A stretch of DNA of 64,000 bases. Origin: Serendipita indica DSM 11827. Taxonomy: Eukaryota > Basidiomycota > Agaricomycetes > Sebacinales > Serendipitaceae. Below the pieces are notes generated by a model. The model saw only the letters and a list, made by a program, of their open reading frames with translations, was not told the origin of the DNA and made no database searches. Below, piece by piece: positions 38,364 through 49,700 of the stretch. The translations under genes were made by a program, and so were the position numbers. The stretch is taken from the NCBI GenBank assembly GCA_910890315.1, contig CAJVGD010000046.1:310001-374000 (forward strand), written 5' to 3'. The first letter of the stretch is position 1, and every line of letters begins with the position of its first letter.

Positions 38364-41185
38364 ATGTCCACCGTCGACGACGATGCGCTGCACCACCCAG
38401 CCGACCAGCACGGGAGGAGCGCCGTTCCAGGCCAACGCCGCCTGAAATCGGGTCGAAGGATCCTTCGATTCGAGCGTTTATTCTTCTTTTTATTTCCCAC
38501 CAGGCAGGCTCATAAGCCAGCTGCCGCCCCGCCGGCATCATCGCCGCCCATTATCGAGCTCCAAGCTTCAACTCCTCCAAGACCGCGAACTGCACCAAAC
38601 GCATCTTCTGCTGCCCTCGTCACTGCTGCAGCGTCTGCAATCGACATGCCGCACTCACATGAGCATCCTCTTGATATTGTGCTCCATGACGAGGCCGCAG
38701 TCTTGCGAGGCATCGGCGTCGATGTCGCCAGTGCTACTATCCGCGGTTTCGTCCGACTCTATCTTCAAGAGGCTACAGATATCAAGACGATTATTATTCG
38801 TTGCACCGGAAAGAGTCGCGTCGCGCTCGTGCAAAAGGACGGGTGAGTTCTCGTCTCCCCAATTCGACGACCAGCTCGCGGCGGTGGCTGACTGTCTGTT
38901 CGGTAGCTCGCATACCCAACCACACACAATTATTCACTATCTCAAAGAGGTCGATCTCCTCGAGGGAGACAAGACGCACCCACACACGATTAAAGCTGGC
39001 GTGCATGATTTTCCATTCTCCTTTGAGCTCGATGGTTCACTCCCCGCCTCGATCAATGCAAACTTTGACCTGGCTGCTATCGAGTACAAACTGCGTGCAA
39101 TCGCTGTTCGACCCTCGTTTTCGCACAACTTTACCATGCTCAAAGACGTAACGGTCGTCCGGTCGTTTTCACCAGAGGTAATTCACTTTTGCACCTCGGA
39201 CCGAGTCGCTGATTAAGCCCCCCCGTCATAGTCACTTGAATTTCAACAGACGCTCGAAATAGAAAACTCATGGCCTGAAAAGATTCAATACGCGGTGGTG
39301 AGTAATCAAGCTGTGTCTGCCTCGCCGACCGACTGCTTATCACACTCCGACCCTTTCTAACACGTTTGTTCCACAGATTCTTCCGCACAAGGCCTGGGCT
39401 GCTGGTGACCACATTTCCGCCGTCCTCAAGTTTATTCCGCTCGCAAAGGGCGTCAAGGTTGTCAATGTCCGCATGGGTCTGCAGGAAAAGGTCAAGACGG
39501 TCTGGAAATCGTCTATTCATGAAGAAGTTCGCGTCGTCTGCTCTAAAAAGCAAAAACTCGCGCACGGACGACCGTCTCCTAGGCGCTCCCCATCGCCCAC
39601 AGAGGAGCCACCATCGGCCAATGCAGAGACGAATCGACGACCTGGGACGTCATCATTTTTCCGTCGCGTCGGTTCGCGTGTACAGTCGCGGGAGAACCTG
39701 CTAGGAATCTTCCGTACCAGAACAGGAGGAGACGATACACCGCCGAGCGCTCCGAACTCGCCGCCGCCACGACGATTATCGAGCGGTTCGGAGAGCTCTT
39801 ATTTACGCGCGGCTTCGCCACAAGGGTCTGATGGCGAGAATGAAGACGTAGAAATGATTATGCGGATGCGAATTCCTACCGACGCGACCCCGTCGCATAA
39901 CATTGGACCCGTGTTTGTTTCGCACCGCATCAAGTGGTGAGTGGCGTTTTGGCTCAGGTCCCCTTGTCCGGATGCTCAAGCCCGATATGCAGGGACGTCC
40001 TTATCTCTAATCTTGATGGCCATTTCAGCGAGCTCCGATGCTCATTGCCCATTCACCTGCTTGCAAAAGAGGTTCTGGAAGAAACGTTGGCTGCAACAAA
40101 TGCCACACGCACGGCTCTTTTGGGCGAAGATCACGGCGTGCAAGTCCAAGAAGTCATCCTCCCTGCTTATCACGACCACATCCGGGATCGAGGTACGCGC
40201 TTAAGCTTGTAAAATCGTTGATCGATTGCGACTAATCACGTTTGTTCCAGTCGCCATTGCCGGTCTCACTGAGCATGCGCTCGCTACCAACCCTCTCAAC
40301 GCGATGAGCACCCCTGCAACGCCAGAAGCAAACCTTGTCGCCTCTCTCCCTTCTTCCTATGGTGCCTCATCCAATATGCCCGCTCAAATCGCTAGCTCCG
40401 CTGTTCCGAGGGTCACATCACTTCCAGATGCCTCTGAACGTGGTCGCCTACGAGGTTCCAGGGCGGCGACAGCCCTTCCGGATCCTCACGCCAGTGAACT
40501 GTACCTGTCACTCGGACGACGTCCTGATACGGCAAACTCTCAAGGTGCCGAGGGTGGCAGCCATCCTCCGTCACAATCGTCGAGCCGTGCATCCAGTCCC
40601 GATCGCATGGGCGATGGTTCTGGATCATCTAGGGCCTCAAGACATGCTTTTTCTATTCGTCCCTTGACCTCTGTGTTCAAGAGCAAGGCATCGAGTAGTG
40701 CTTCGTCATCGAATCCAAACTCTCGTCCTGGCTCGTCCCACAAGAAACATCGCGCAACCTTTTCTCGCTCCTCGAGCGGTATTTCTGCACCATCTTCTCC
40801 TGAAGCTATACCACCGCTCCCGCTGCCTCGATCGCGCGGCTCCAATTCGCCCACTTCGACCCAGACGTCCGCTGCGACTTCGGCGACGACGAATTCGACC
40901 GTGGAATATTACTACGACGCCGTTCCTTCGTATGCATTTGCTGCGCAGGGTTTCCTTGGAGGCGGAATCACGCCTCTGACGTCCCTCCGTGGTCTCCCAT
41001 CGTATAACGAAGCGCAGCGTTCCCGTACCGGCTCACCGCAGACGAGCACGGTTAATTCTGCCGCGTCGCAAGACTCGAGTTCGTCTGGTGGGTCTCGAAG
41101 GCGCTCTGGAACGCGTTCAAGCTTTTTACTAGGCCGTTCCTCGAGCGAACAACCTAGCCGGATACCCGAAGATACTCAATCATGA
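38364..41185 (+). CDS. Alpha-arrestin (arrestin-related trafficking adaptor)
   Basis: Probably an adaptor that links plasma-membrane transporters to an Rsp5-type ubiquitin ligase for endocytosis. It has a disordered N-terminus. The arrestin N domain begins HPLDIVLHDEAAVLRGIG and includes VASATIRGFVRLYLQEATDI and AGVHDFPFSFELDGSLPASI. The C domain has SWPEKIQYAVILPHKAWAAG and ISAVLKFIPLAKGVKVVNVR. A Ser/Arg-rich loop (39600-39850) is inserted before GPVFVSHRIKW and CSLPIHLLAKEV. A long Ser/Pro tail of over 250 residues follows. Classical PPxY motifs are not seen; LPSY (about 40993) and VPSY (about 40921) may substitute. Introns lie near 38842-38907, 39179-39249, 39300-39376, 39938-40005 and 40190-40250. 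Confidence 0.85.
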
Positions 41186-41452
41186 TGCTCACATATACAC
41201 TGCTTTTCATCTGTTTCCCTCTAGCGTATAGATGTTTATTTTCCTCTTGTTGATTGAAACCAACTCCCCCCGCTCTCTACGACATCTCCTCGGGCAATGC
41301 AGCTATTCTAGATCTTATAGACCTCGGCTTGTACGGATTCCCAGTCTAGTTCAAGTAACAAAGAAATCTTTGACGATCCAACGAGCGCTCGAGTACACGC
41401 GGGGTGTCGATCCCCGCCAGCCTTTGCACCTGACCACGACTGTTTGAGCAGA

Positions 41453-43197
41453 ATGAACGCCATCCAAGCAAGTTGCACGGCAGTTGAGGAAGAGAAGTGA
41501 TTAACACGATTCATACAGAGCCATGCAATTCGTATAATGGAATCGATGTCGCCCGTATGTCGTTGATCTTTGGGCCCGCGCGCCTATTAGAAATGGAGGA
41601 GCTAAAGGCTACTCGTTGCTCTAGGTTCTCCGGGAAAGCAAATTCAAGGAGCACGGAAAGATTACACCAGGTGCGTTGGATCTCGCCCGCTCCATGCCCT
41701 ATTGCACGGCTCGCCGCACGACGCGTAAAAGGCAGGCGCGTGCGAGTGGGATTGTATACTGTCATGATCACTTGGGATGAAACCTGTTTGATCCACGTGC
41801 TGTTATTGGGTTCAGTGTGTTGGATCTGGCTATCGGGTCCAGGCTAAGGTCTGCTGTGCTGTGTGTGCGGTTGTGGCTGATGCCGTCGGCTCCTCGTCGT
41901 ATTCTTTTCGTGTTTCTGTGTCTGACGTTCTTCTTCCCATCTCGATTGTTGCGGCTCTATAGAGGAGTTTGTCATTGCGGGCGACTTTTTGGTGTACAAG
42001 TTTCCCCTCTGGTCATGGTACGTCCCCATGTACTCTCACTCGCTCATTGGATTCTCATTCTGTGTTCTACAGGCAAAAGGGCGACGCGAAGCCTCGCGAG
42101 CATCTTCCGGCTGATAAACAGTATTTGTTGCTGCAGGGAGGTACGCGTGGCTCTCTATCACGACGCATACGGACAACTGATCGTACAATGAAGCCCCGTG
42201 CCCTCGACGAGCAACGTCTCTCGTCTATACGGACGCCGAGGAAGACGCTGAGAAGATGCTGAACATGGGCGGTGCGGCGCAGGAAGACGAGTGGGTCCAG
42301 ACACATGCAGGCAGAGGTAAGACTATTCTATGTGCGCAAATGCATGTATTCTGATGTTTTGAACGCAGCTCCGCCAGTCTCGAATCCGGATCACATCGAC
42401 GATATTCCAGACGATGACGCCGTTGCTGCAGAGATGCAGAATATGAACCTCAAGGGCAACGAGATGCCTTCTGCGGATGAGATTCCCGATATGGAGGAAG
42501 AGGACTTGGAAGACGCGCTCAACAGCAATATCGTTGCCTCTGCCAAGGCTGCGTAAGTACTCTATGCGACCCTGAATGCTTGCTGAGGCCGTATAGTCCA
42601 GTTGAAGCGGGAGGAGCTAATATCCAGAAGACGCGAAAGTACGACGCGATGATCACTTATGACAAACTCTATCAGACACCTCGTCTTTGGTTATTGGGTT
42701 ATGATGAGGTAGGCCATCGCTCGCATTACGGCATGCGCTGACGACTCTTGTAGGACGGAACTCCTCTTAAACCGCAGCAAGTGTTCGAGGACGTGTCCGC
42801 CGATCACGCGAATAAGACTGTCACAATTGAACCATTCCCGCACTCGACGTCGCTTACATTGGCATCTGTACACCCTTGCAAGCACGCGTCGGTGATGAAG
42901 AAGGTTATCGAGCGCATGAACGCAGGCATGGTCGAGGAGCAGCGCAAGTCACATCAAACTGCGGGTCCATCGACACCAGTAGCTGCCGCCTCGAGCTCAA
43001 CTGGCACAAAGAGATGGCTAGGTGGTGCTCTACGAAAAGTGACTGGGAGTGGGACGTCGACACCAGCCAAGAGCCCCGTTTCGGAGTCACCCGAAGGTGA
43101 AGAGGGGATGAGAGTAGATTGGTATCTCGTCGTGTTCCTCAAGTTCCTCTCGTCGATCGTGCCGACGATCGAACTCGACTCTACCAGCTCTGTTTAA
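41453..43197 (+). CDS. ATG3: ATG3, E2-like enzyme of the ATG8 conjugation system
   Basis: This enzyme transfers ATG8 to phosphatidylethanolamine during autophagosome growth. Exons rebuild as MNAIQ (41453-41467), [12 protein letters not shown] (41519-41554) and [15 protein letters not shown] (41625-41670). Then come [19 protein letters not shown] (from 41963), [40 protein letters not shown], an acidic flexible region, [20 protein letters not shown] and GYDEDGTPL. The catalytic Cys is in [16 protein letters not shown] Ser/Thr-rich insert precedes [20 protein letters not shown]. The first intron has a GC donor and the third (41671-41962) is about 292 nt, long for this locus. The N-terminal helix lacks the usual aromatic residues, but its length (17 residues before VLRES) fits. 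Confidence 0.9.
41468..41518 (+). other. GC-AG intron after the 15-nt first coding exon of ATG3
   Basis: The donor is CCAA|GCAAGT and the acceptor CATACAG. Its removal joins MNAIQ to [17 protein letters not shown], restoring the usual ATG3 start and spacing. Without splicing, the frame from this ATG stops after 15 codons. Confidence 0.65.
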
Positions 43198-43343
43198 TCA
43201 TGCCTCGCACTCGAGATTGAAGTTACTATTCTCTCGAAGAAGTCCAATTCTTTTCTGATTTAACCGAGACTGGCTTACAGGATGTAGATACTTTTGGTAC
43301 GATTACCGTCAATGAAACTCTGGCATCGCGACTGTCTTGTAAA

Positions 43344-44940
43344 TCATGCTGCTTCAGTGCCTTCCTGTGCCTTTTTGGCAGCCTTTGCAGCTTTGCGAGC
43401 CTTTTTCTCTGCTTTCGCTTTCTCCTTGAACGACAGCTTTTCTAGAGATACCCTCGTCTCTTCTTCGACATCATCCTTCCCACCCACATCATCGTCTTCG
43501 CGTTTGCGCTTCTTCGACTTGGTGCCGCTTGTCGACGCTGGTGCAGACTCGAGTGTGGCATCAACCTCCATGGCGTTGGAAGCCTCCAAGACACCATTCT
43601 CCTTTTTCTTCTTGTCTTTCTTCTTCTTTTTAACCTCTTGATTCTCCCCCTCTTGCAATGGGTCGGCCGTGGTGGATTCACCATTAGGCTGCGCTTGCTC
43701 TGGCTTTGACTTGTCCTTTTTCTTCTTCTTCTTCTCTTTTGATTTACCGTCCGTATCGTCTTTTTCAACACGACTTTCGCTCAGTTGAGTCTGTTGAGGC
43801 TGAGGTTGAGCGACTTGGCCGTCGAGAGCGAGAACGGCGCTTTCATCCATGATCACATCGACTGCGGGATCGGCGAGTTCTACCAGAGGCTCTGTAGTTC
43901 CAGTCTCCTCTGCTGCACGAGTGGCCATCTTCGCTGCTCCACCAAACTTGAGGGCCTGTTTCGCCTGTTTTCGCGCCTGTAGAATATCAAATCAGAATTG
44001 CGATTGCTTTATGATAGATAAGCGGCCATTTGTCGTGAGGGAGTTTGTAGAATCTGAAGAAGCGGGGAAGAAGCATACCTTCATCTCCGCAGCCTTTGCG
44101 GCCTTCTCTTCAGCCTTTTTACGTAGCTTTTCCTTTTTGCGCACCGCACGTTCCTCCTTTTTTCGCTTTTTCCTCTCTGCACGCGTCTCGCCCGGCGGTG
44201 GGGATTCACGTTTCTTGCGCTTCTTGTCCTTTTTACTCGACGCATTTGGCGCTGTTGTATCTGCCTGGACTGGTGCTGCGTCGGTGTTCAACGTCGCTGG
44301 TGCATTGACGGCAGTGGCAGGGGTGTGTGAGGTTGAAGTCAAAGGTGCGGGTGCCGATGCGGGTGCCGAGTTGGAGTGTTGAGTCGACGTTGATGGTTTC
44401 GATTCTTCGAGCTCGTTTGGCGGGGTGTAGACCATTTTGGCCTTTTCGCCCAGTGGCTGATCATTTGGACCTGTAGCTCTTGATTGCCCAGGACGATAAA
44501 ACGTGTTGCTTCCCCTTGTCTAAGGCAGCCACAATGGATCCGACGGGTCCAACAAAAAAAAGCACGATATGAGTCTTCTGAGATGGCCTATATAGAAAAG
44601 AGAGACGTACATTGATAGGTCTGGTATTCTTGCCTTTGTAAAGGCTCTTTTCATACTTTTGCGCTTCGCTAATGCAAGAGGTATGTGCGTTGTACTGTTT
44701 CGGACCGGCAAAGGTCGTACTGCAGTCGATGCATGTAAACGACGAGTGACATCTCGAACGATGCGAATCGAGTTTCGGTTTCTTCACGACGTCGGCGCAG
44801 GCTACAATGGTGGCGATTCTCAGAATTCGACATTGGCATTCAATTGTAACAAAAGATATTCACCATCGCATCTAAATGGTGGTTAGAGATTGGAAAAGGT
44901 TCATTGCGGCCGTGACGAATGCTCACTGAAACGAAACCAT
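43344..44940 (-). CDS. LYAR: LYAR-like nucleolar C2HC zinc finger protein
   Basis: This is a nucleolar protein of the LYAR family, tied to rRNA and ribosome production. The N-terminal finger is rebuilt as MVSFQCDACADVVKKPKLDS, then HRSRCHSSFTCIDCSTTFAG and QYNAHTSCISEAQKYEKSLY, matching the double LYAR-type finger. The start ATG is at 44940. Exon 1 has 14 nt, exon 2 is a micro-exon of 8 nt (44864-44871), and exon 3 starts with CCTGCGCC. The later exon begins TRGSNTFYRPGQSR and runs into a long disordered Lys-rich region with many KKKKK blocks, as in nucleolar proteins. The end EGTEAA is at 43344. It is convergent with ATG3 (146 bp). Confidence 0.88.
44864..44871 (-). other. 8-nt internal micro-exon of the LYAR gene
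   Basis: On the minus strand ATGCGATG is bounded by TTTAG upstream and GTGAAT downstream. It supplies the bases for Cys-Asp and part of Ala: CA|A TGC GAT G|CC TGC. This rebuilds QCDAC, the first CxxC of the zinc finger. Joining exons 1 and 3 without it shifts the frame and destroys the finger. Confidence 0.8.
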
Positions 44941-45018
44941 TGCTAATGAGAGGACAAGGTCGGGTCGAAAATGTAACTACCACTAGCTCCAAAAGGGAAT
45001 AGACAAAAAAAAGTGGAA

Positions 45019-46559
45019 TTATATTTGTATCAGACTGTGATCCTGTTTAATTTCGCCATACGGAACCGTCAAGCCCGCCCAGACCGAGTCGAGGAATGCC
45101 GCGCCATTGGCAACACCAAAGACGAGGGTGGCGGCGTAGAAAAAGTTGGAGTTGCCCGTGCCTTGTCCGAGCCAGAGGTTATTGAAGAGCGGGAGGAGCG
45201 TGGCGGCGTAGAGATGCCACATGACGGTCGGCAGCGGATGGCGAAGGTCTAATTTCGAAAGGTCAGCACTGAGGCGGGTTGATAGTTCTGGTACGTACAT
45301 GACCAAACTTCTGGGAAGATGGAGAGAAAGGAGAGGAAGAGACCTGGGTCGGCCATTGTCTGGTATGATTTGAAGATGGCGACGTTGCCGATGACGAGGT
45401 AGACTGCGTAGAGTGGGTCGTGCCTATATGGATTCAGCGGGTAGGCTTCACAATTACAAAGCGCATACTGGAATTTGAGTGTGAGTGGGACCACACCGAT
45501 GATGTTGAGCGCAGTAAAGACCATGAGGAAGAAATTGCGAAAGTGGTCAAACATTTCCGTGAAAAAGTACCACCATAGTCCGACGTTTGGCGTGAGATCC
45601 GGGACGGTCAGCCTACAGGCTTGTGAGCGCTAGGTAGATATGAGATGGTGTACGCACGTAGCTCCCCACGTCTCCTTTATCCAACGGAGATTACCCATGA
45701 CGAGTGTCGACCACAATGCAAGAGCGGCCATGAATGCGGCATATTGTGCGAGATAACGGAGCAACTTTGACCAATCTGACACGGCTTTTGGGTTTGCGAG
45801 ACGGGATTCTGGTCCGTATCGGAGCAGAAGCGAGATTGGGAAGAGCAGCAAGCCCGAGTAGAGTGACGATTGGGTCAAGAGTGCGAGCGTCAAGAGGGCT
45901 TTTCCTGGTCGACCTGGAGCGCATTTAGGTGTCGAGAGAATCAACGGAAAAGGATGTACCTTTGGATGCAAAATAAATGGTCAATATACACAAGGCATTG
46001 TCGAGCGTCGAAGTCGAGAGTGCCAGTGACGGGGCGACGAGATAGGGGTTGAGAAGATAGCTACAACGTAAAAATATTGGATGAGCATTCGCATTGCATA
46101 CATGTGGACCGTACCTGGCCTGGATAAGAGCCTCACGTCGTGCGTTTCGTTGTTTATTTCGCGCAGACCACACCGAGGACAGTGACCAAGCAGCCAATGC
46201 ATCTACTAGCGTCCAAATAAGATGGAACAGCGGTTTGCTTGGTGGTAGAATGGTGCTAAAGATGACGAGCTGCGCTGGACTCTGGACATGGTGAGCCGGA
46301 CGGTCGTTGACGCATGAAATGGAGACGTACGTGTCTCACGAGTTCACCAGCATAAGGATCGAATCCATTCTTGAGCAGAAAGACGCCTTCATTCACTATT
46401 TGCAGGTTGAGACTCAGGCTGGAGAGAAAGAGCAGAGGGCGTACGGCGGGTAAATGAAGTCAATGGTGAAGTTAACTGATGGTTGTCTGCCAAAAAGTCT
46501 GGAATTGGAGAAAAGGCGAGTAAAAGGCGAACGAAGACGAGAGCGGCAAAGGTGGTCAT
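45019..46559 (-). CDS. PIGU: PIG-U/Gab1 subunit of GPI transamidase
   Basis: This is a multi-pass ER membrane subunit of the complex that attaches GPI anchors to proteins. It starts MTTFAALVFVRLLLAFSPIP at 46559. Next come LREGVFLLKNGFDPYAGELV and RHSPALLLALFST, typical of the family's first luminal loop, then LLNPYLVAPSLALSTSTLDN. The hallmark is LTVPDLTPNVGLWWYFFTEM (45555-45612), followed by FDHFRNFFLMVFTALNIIGV. The C-terminal membrane spans include HPLPTVMWHLYAATLLPLFN and GQGTGNSNFFYAATLVFGVA. Introns lie near 45250-45300, 45430-45475, 45610-45660, 45915-45965, 46060-46120 and 46290-46330. It is divergent with the Zn2Cys6 factor gene (193 bp). Confidence 0.92.
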
Positions 46560-46752
46560 GTCAAAGGATGGGATTTCAGAGGACGGTTGAATTACAATTG
46601 GAATATTGTGAATTCTTGAAATGTGTGCAAGGTGGCAGCGAGACAAAGAACATAACTCGGCGATTGCTAAACAGCGGAGGGCCAGCGAGCACGCCAAAGC
46701 GCTGGCCAGAGAACGTCTACTGAGTTGCTAAGGGCTTCTTATTGTCTACACT

Positions 46753-49700
46753 ATGGCCCAGCCTCAGCATCCTCGCTCCCTTCCAGCCGCTGCCGCTCCC
46801 CGCTCTTCTGCGCTCGACCACGTCCGCCGCAGTGGGTCTCAGCAGCAGCATATCGGAGAAAATACATCCAACAAGCCCCATCCTTACATTATTGCAGCCG
46901 CTGCTCACCGCCAGAGCCCGTTCACAACCACGAGCGCCGCCCACCAGCGCCCATCGCACGCAGACGACAAGATGATGGGTTCTTCTGTTCCGTGGAACCC
47001 CCAGGGCTCCGTTTTGCCTGATTATCCCCCTCGCGAGACGCTCGATGCCGAATATCGTGCATATTTGGACTCGGCCGCTGCAAACACGCATCCCCAGCTC
47101 ACCACCATCTCAAACGGCGCTGAATTCGACGCTCGGAATTCGAGTTTAGGCTCGATGGCCTACAGCCACTCCTCGTTCACCGCCCCCGATGGTTATCCGT
47201 TGGCCGACGCTGCCACTGCCCAGAACCAGGCCCAACGAAATATAAGCAACCCAGGCCACACCCATCCACCCAGACGCTCGACCACTGGCACAGACATGTT
47301 TGCGCTCTCCCCAGAGTCCATCTCCGCCTCGCACGAGTCTCCCTATAACGGCTACACAAACTCGCCCCCTGTCCACCAGTACTTTGATTATACCACCCAC
47401 TACACCGGGCAATGGCAGCCTGGCCCAGGTCCACAGATCCCTGCTGGCTCCAACTTTTCATACTCCCAGCAACAACAGCAGCAGCGGCAGCAGCAACAAC
47501 ACCAGGACCAGCCGGCATACCCACACTATGCTGGGCCTCCCGTAACGGGTATCACGTATCCCCTGGGTGGTCAATCCCCGTTTGAGCCCTACGCGGGCGT
47601 CAATATGGGCGTCAACCCAACCCAGGTGAATGCGGGAGGCGGGGATGCACTAGGCGGTCATGCCGGCTCCCAACAGCGTGTGCAGCCACCACCAATGTAT
47701 GTTTCCTTTCATCGAATAGGGGTTTCCTGACACGACGACAGATCTACCGGTCGACGCATGGCAAACCCAAGCTCCCTCAAGGAGAAAGTCGCCCAGGGTT
47801 CTCGCCCTCCAGTCAATCGTATCCCATCAAATGGCAGCACCAGCAAGCTACCACCTCCACCACCCCCTGTGGTCAAGCCAGTCACCAAGCGCAGAAGGAC
47901 AAATGCATATGACGACGACGAAGACGAAGAGTCGTCTGACGAGGACTATGCAGATGGGTCCCAGTACCAGTCCAACACGAACAATAACAATAACGGCCGT
48001 CTCCCACCACGTCTGTGCGTATCTCTCTTTCTCTTTGGTTCAAAGGACAAGGCGGCAGACCAGACGTTTCTACACCACGGGCCTTTATATCGTGATTACC
48101 CTCACGGGGATAACAAAATTTGCATTCCGACTGTGTAATCAGCCGCGGTGAACGGAACGCGAGCTTGGAGCGACCTCTTGCCACCGGTGCTTTGCTCGCC
48201 CCGGCACTAGACGCATCAACCCATCAATTGGCTCCCTCTCTCCGCCGTGTACACGACCCGTTTAACCCTGTTCATTTCTGACACCTTTTTTTTTGACATC
48301 TAGGCCTGGAGCATGTGCCCCTTGCAAACGCTTAAAGGTGAGAGTTGCGCGTTATTGGGGGGACCCTCCGTGAACTGAATACTGATTGCTTCTTAGATGA
48401 AATGTGTCTTTCCGGAGGGCGAAAACGCCTGTCAGCGGTGCAGAAACTCTGGACGAGCCAGTATGTCGTCCTCTCGTCCCACCTCGCGTAGCTGACGCAA
48501 AAGCTTAGACCAATGCGTCGTTGGCCCGAGAAAACCTAGGCAACCTTCCAAGTATGTGTGCCCATCCGAACCCGTCTGGTCGCTGTGCTAACGGCTGTCA
48601 AAAGCAAAAAAGAGCTTTTACTCCAGAAAGTCCGGGAGCAAGACGCGACGATCAAGAGCAAAGATGCCGTCATCAAGTCGCTGCTCGAGCAGCTGCAGAA
48701 CCCGCACGTCCAGATTTCGCTCAAGGACGATCAACCACGCATGTCGGCATCCATTCCGGCCGCAATCGCGGACCAGCTTCCCAAACAAGAAGAGCAGCCG
48801 ATTGATAAGGCAATCTTGGACTGGATGGAACGCGCACAAGCTAGCATCGTCAGCACATCGTCTGCAGGTTACCGTATCTCCGACGCACGGGGTCTCGACG
48901 AGTCGGATTCGGATTCAGATGACGGCGTGAATTACGACGACACGATGGGCGGTCAGCTCATGAGTCCGACAAAGTCGTCTGGCATGTCCGAGTCGGGTCG
49001 TAGTGTCGGCCGGACGATTGGTGGCCAGCTCGCTGCTCCGCTCGACCAGGGTGTGCATAGCGCAAAGAGTTCGCCCAAGTTACATTCTCTGCCGTTGGAG
49101 ACGACGCCGATTGGATTGCTGGCTGAATTGTCCTTGCGGGATCAGCGCGATGCGCAGAGCCGTCGCTCGCGCTCGCGCTCAAAGTCTCGGTCTGTTGCCA
49201 GTAATGGAGACATTTCCGCGTCGAGTCCTGCGCGGGAGAGCTCTGGTGGCAAGAATGGAGACGAGGACGATAATGACAATAATCTTGGCGTCGCAAGCAA
49301 GTCTTACTTCCAGGCCGATCCTGCTGCGCAGATGGGTCTGAGGACGATCAAGATTGAGAGGAAGAATATCCCCGAGATTATGTCCTGTGGCATCGTTTCA
49401 CCCAAAGAGGTTGACGAACTGTTCAAGATTTTCTTTGATAGACTCAACGTATGTCCCGTTTCTTGACGTCTCAAGGCGCCTTTGCTCATACATTCTAGGT
49501 TTTCGTGTCGATTTTGGATCCCCTCTTGCATACACCTGCGACGACCTTTGGACGTTGCCCCTTCTTGTTTACTGTTGGTGCGTATACCCGCAGCTAGACT
49601 GACGGTGCGCTGACAACTCATACAGTCTGTGCAATTTCGTCGCGCTACTATACCGAGAAGCGTCCCGAGCTTTACAGTCTCGCGATGCACTTTGCGAGAA

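Noticed and set aside
41399-41417. Hairpin GCGGGG/CCCCGC with a 7-nt loop resembling a tRNA T-arm
   Set aside because: The loop (TGTCGAT) does not fit the T-loop consensus and no acceptor, D or anticodon arms can be placed around it on either strand.
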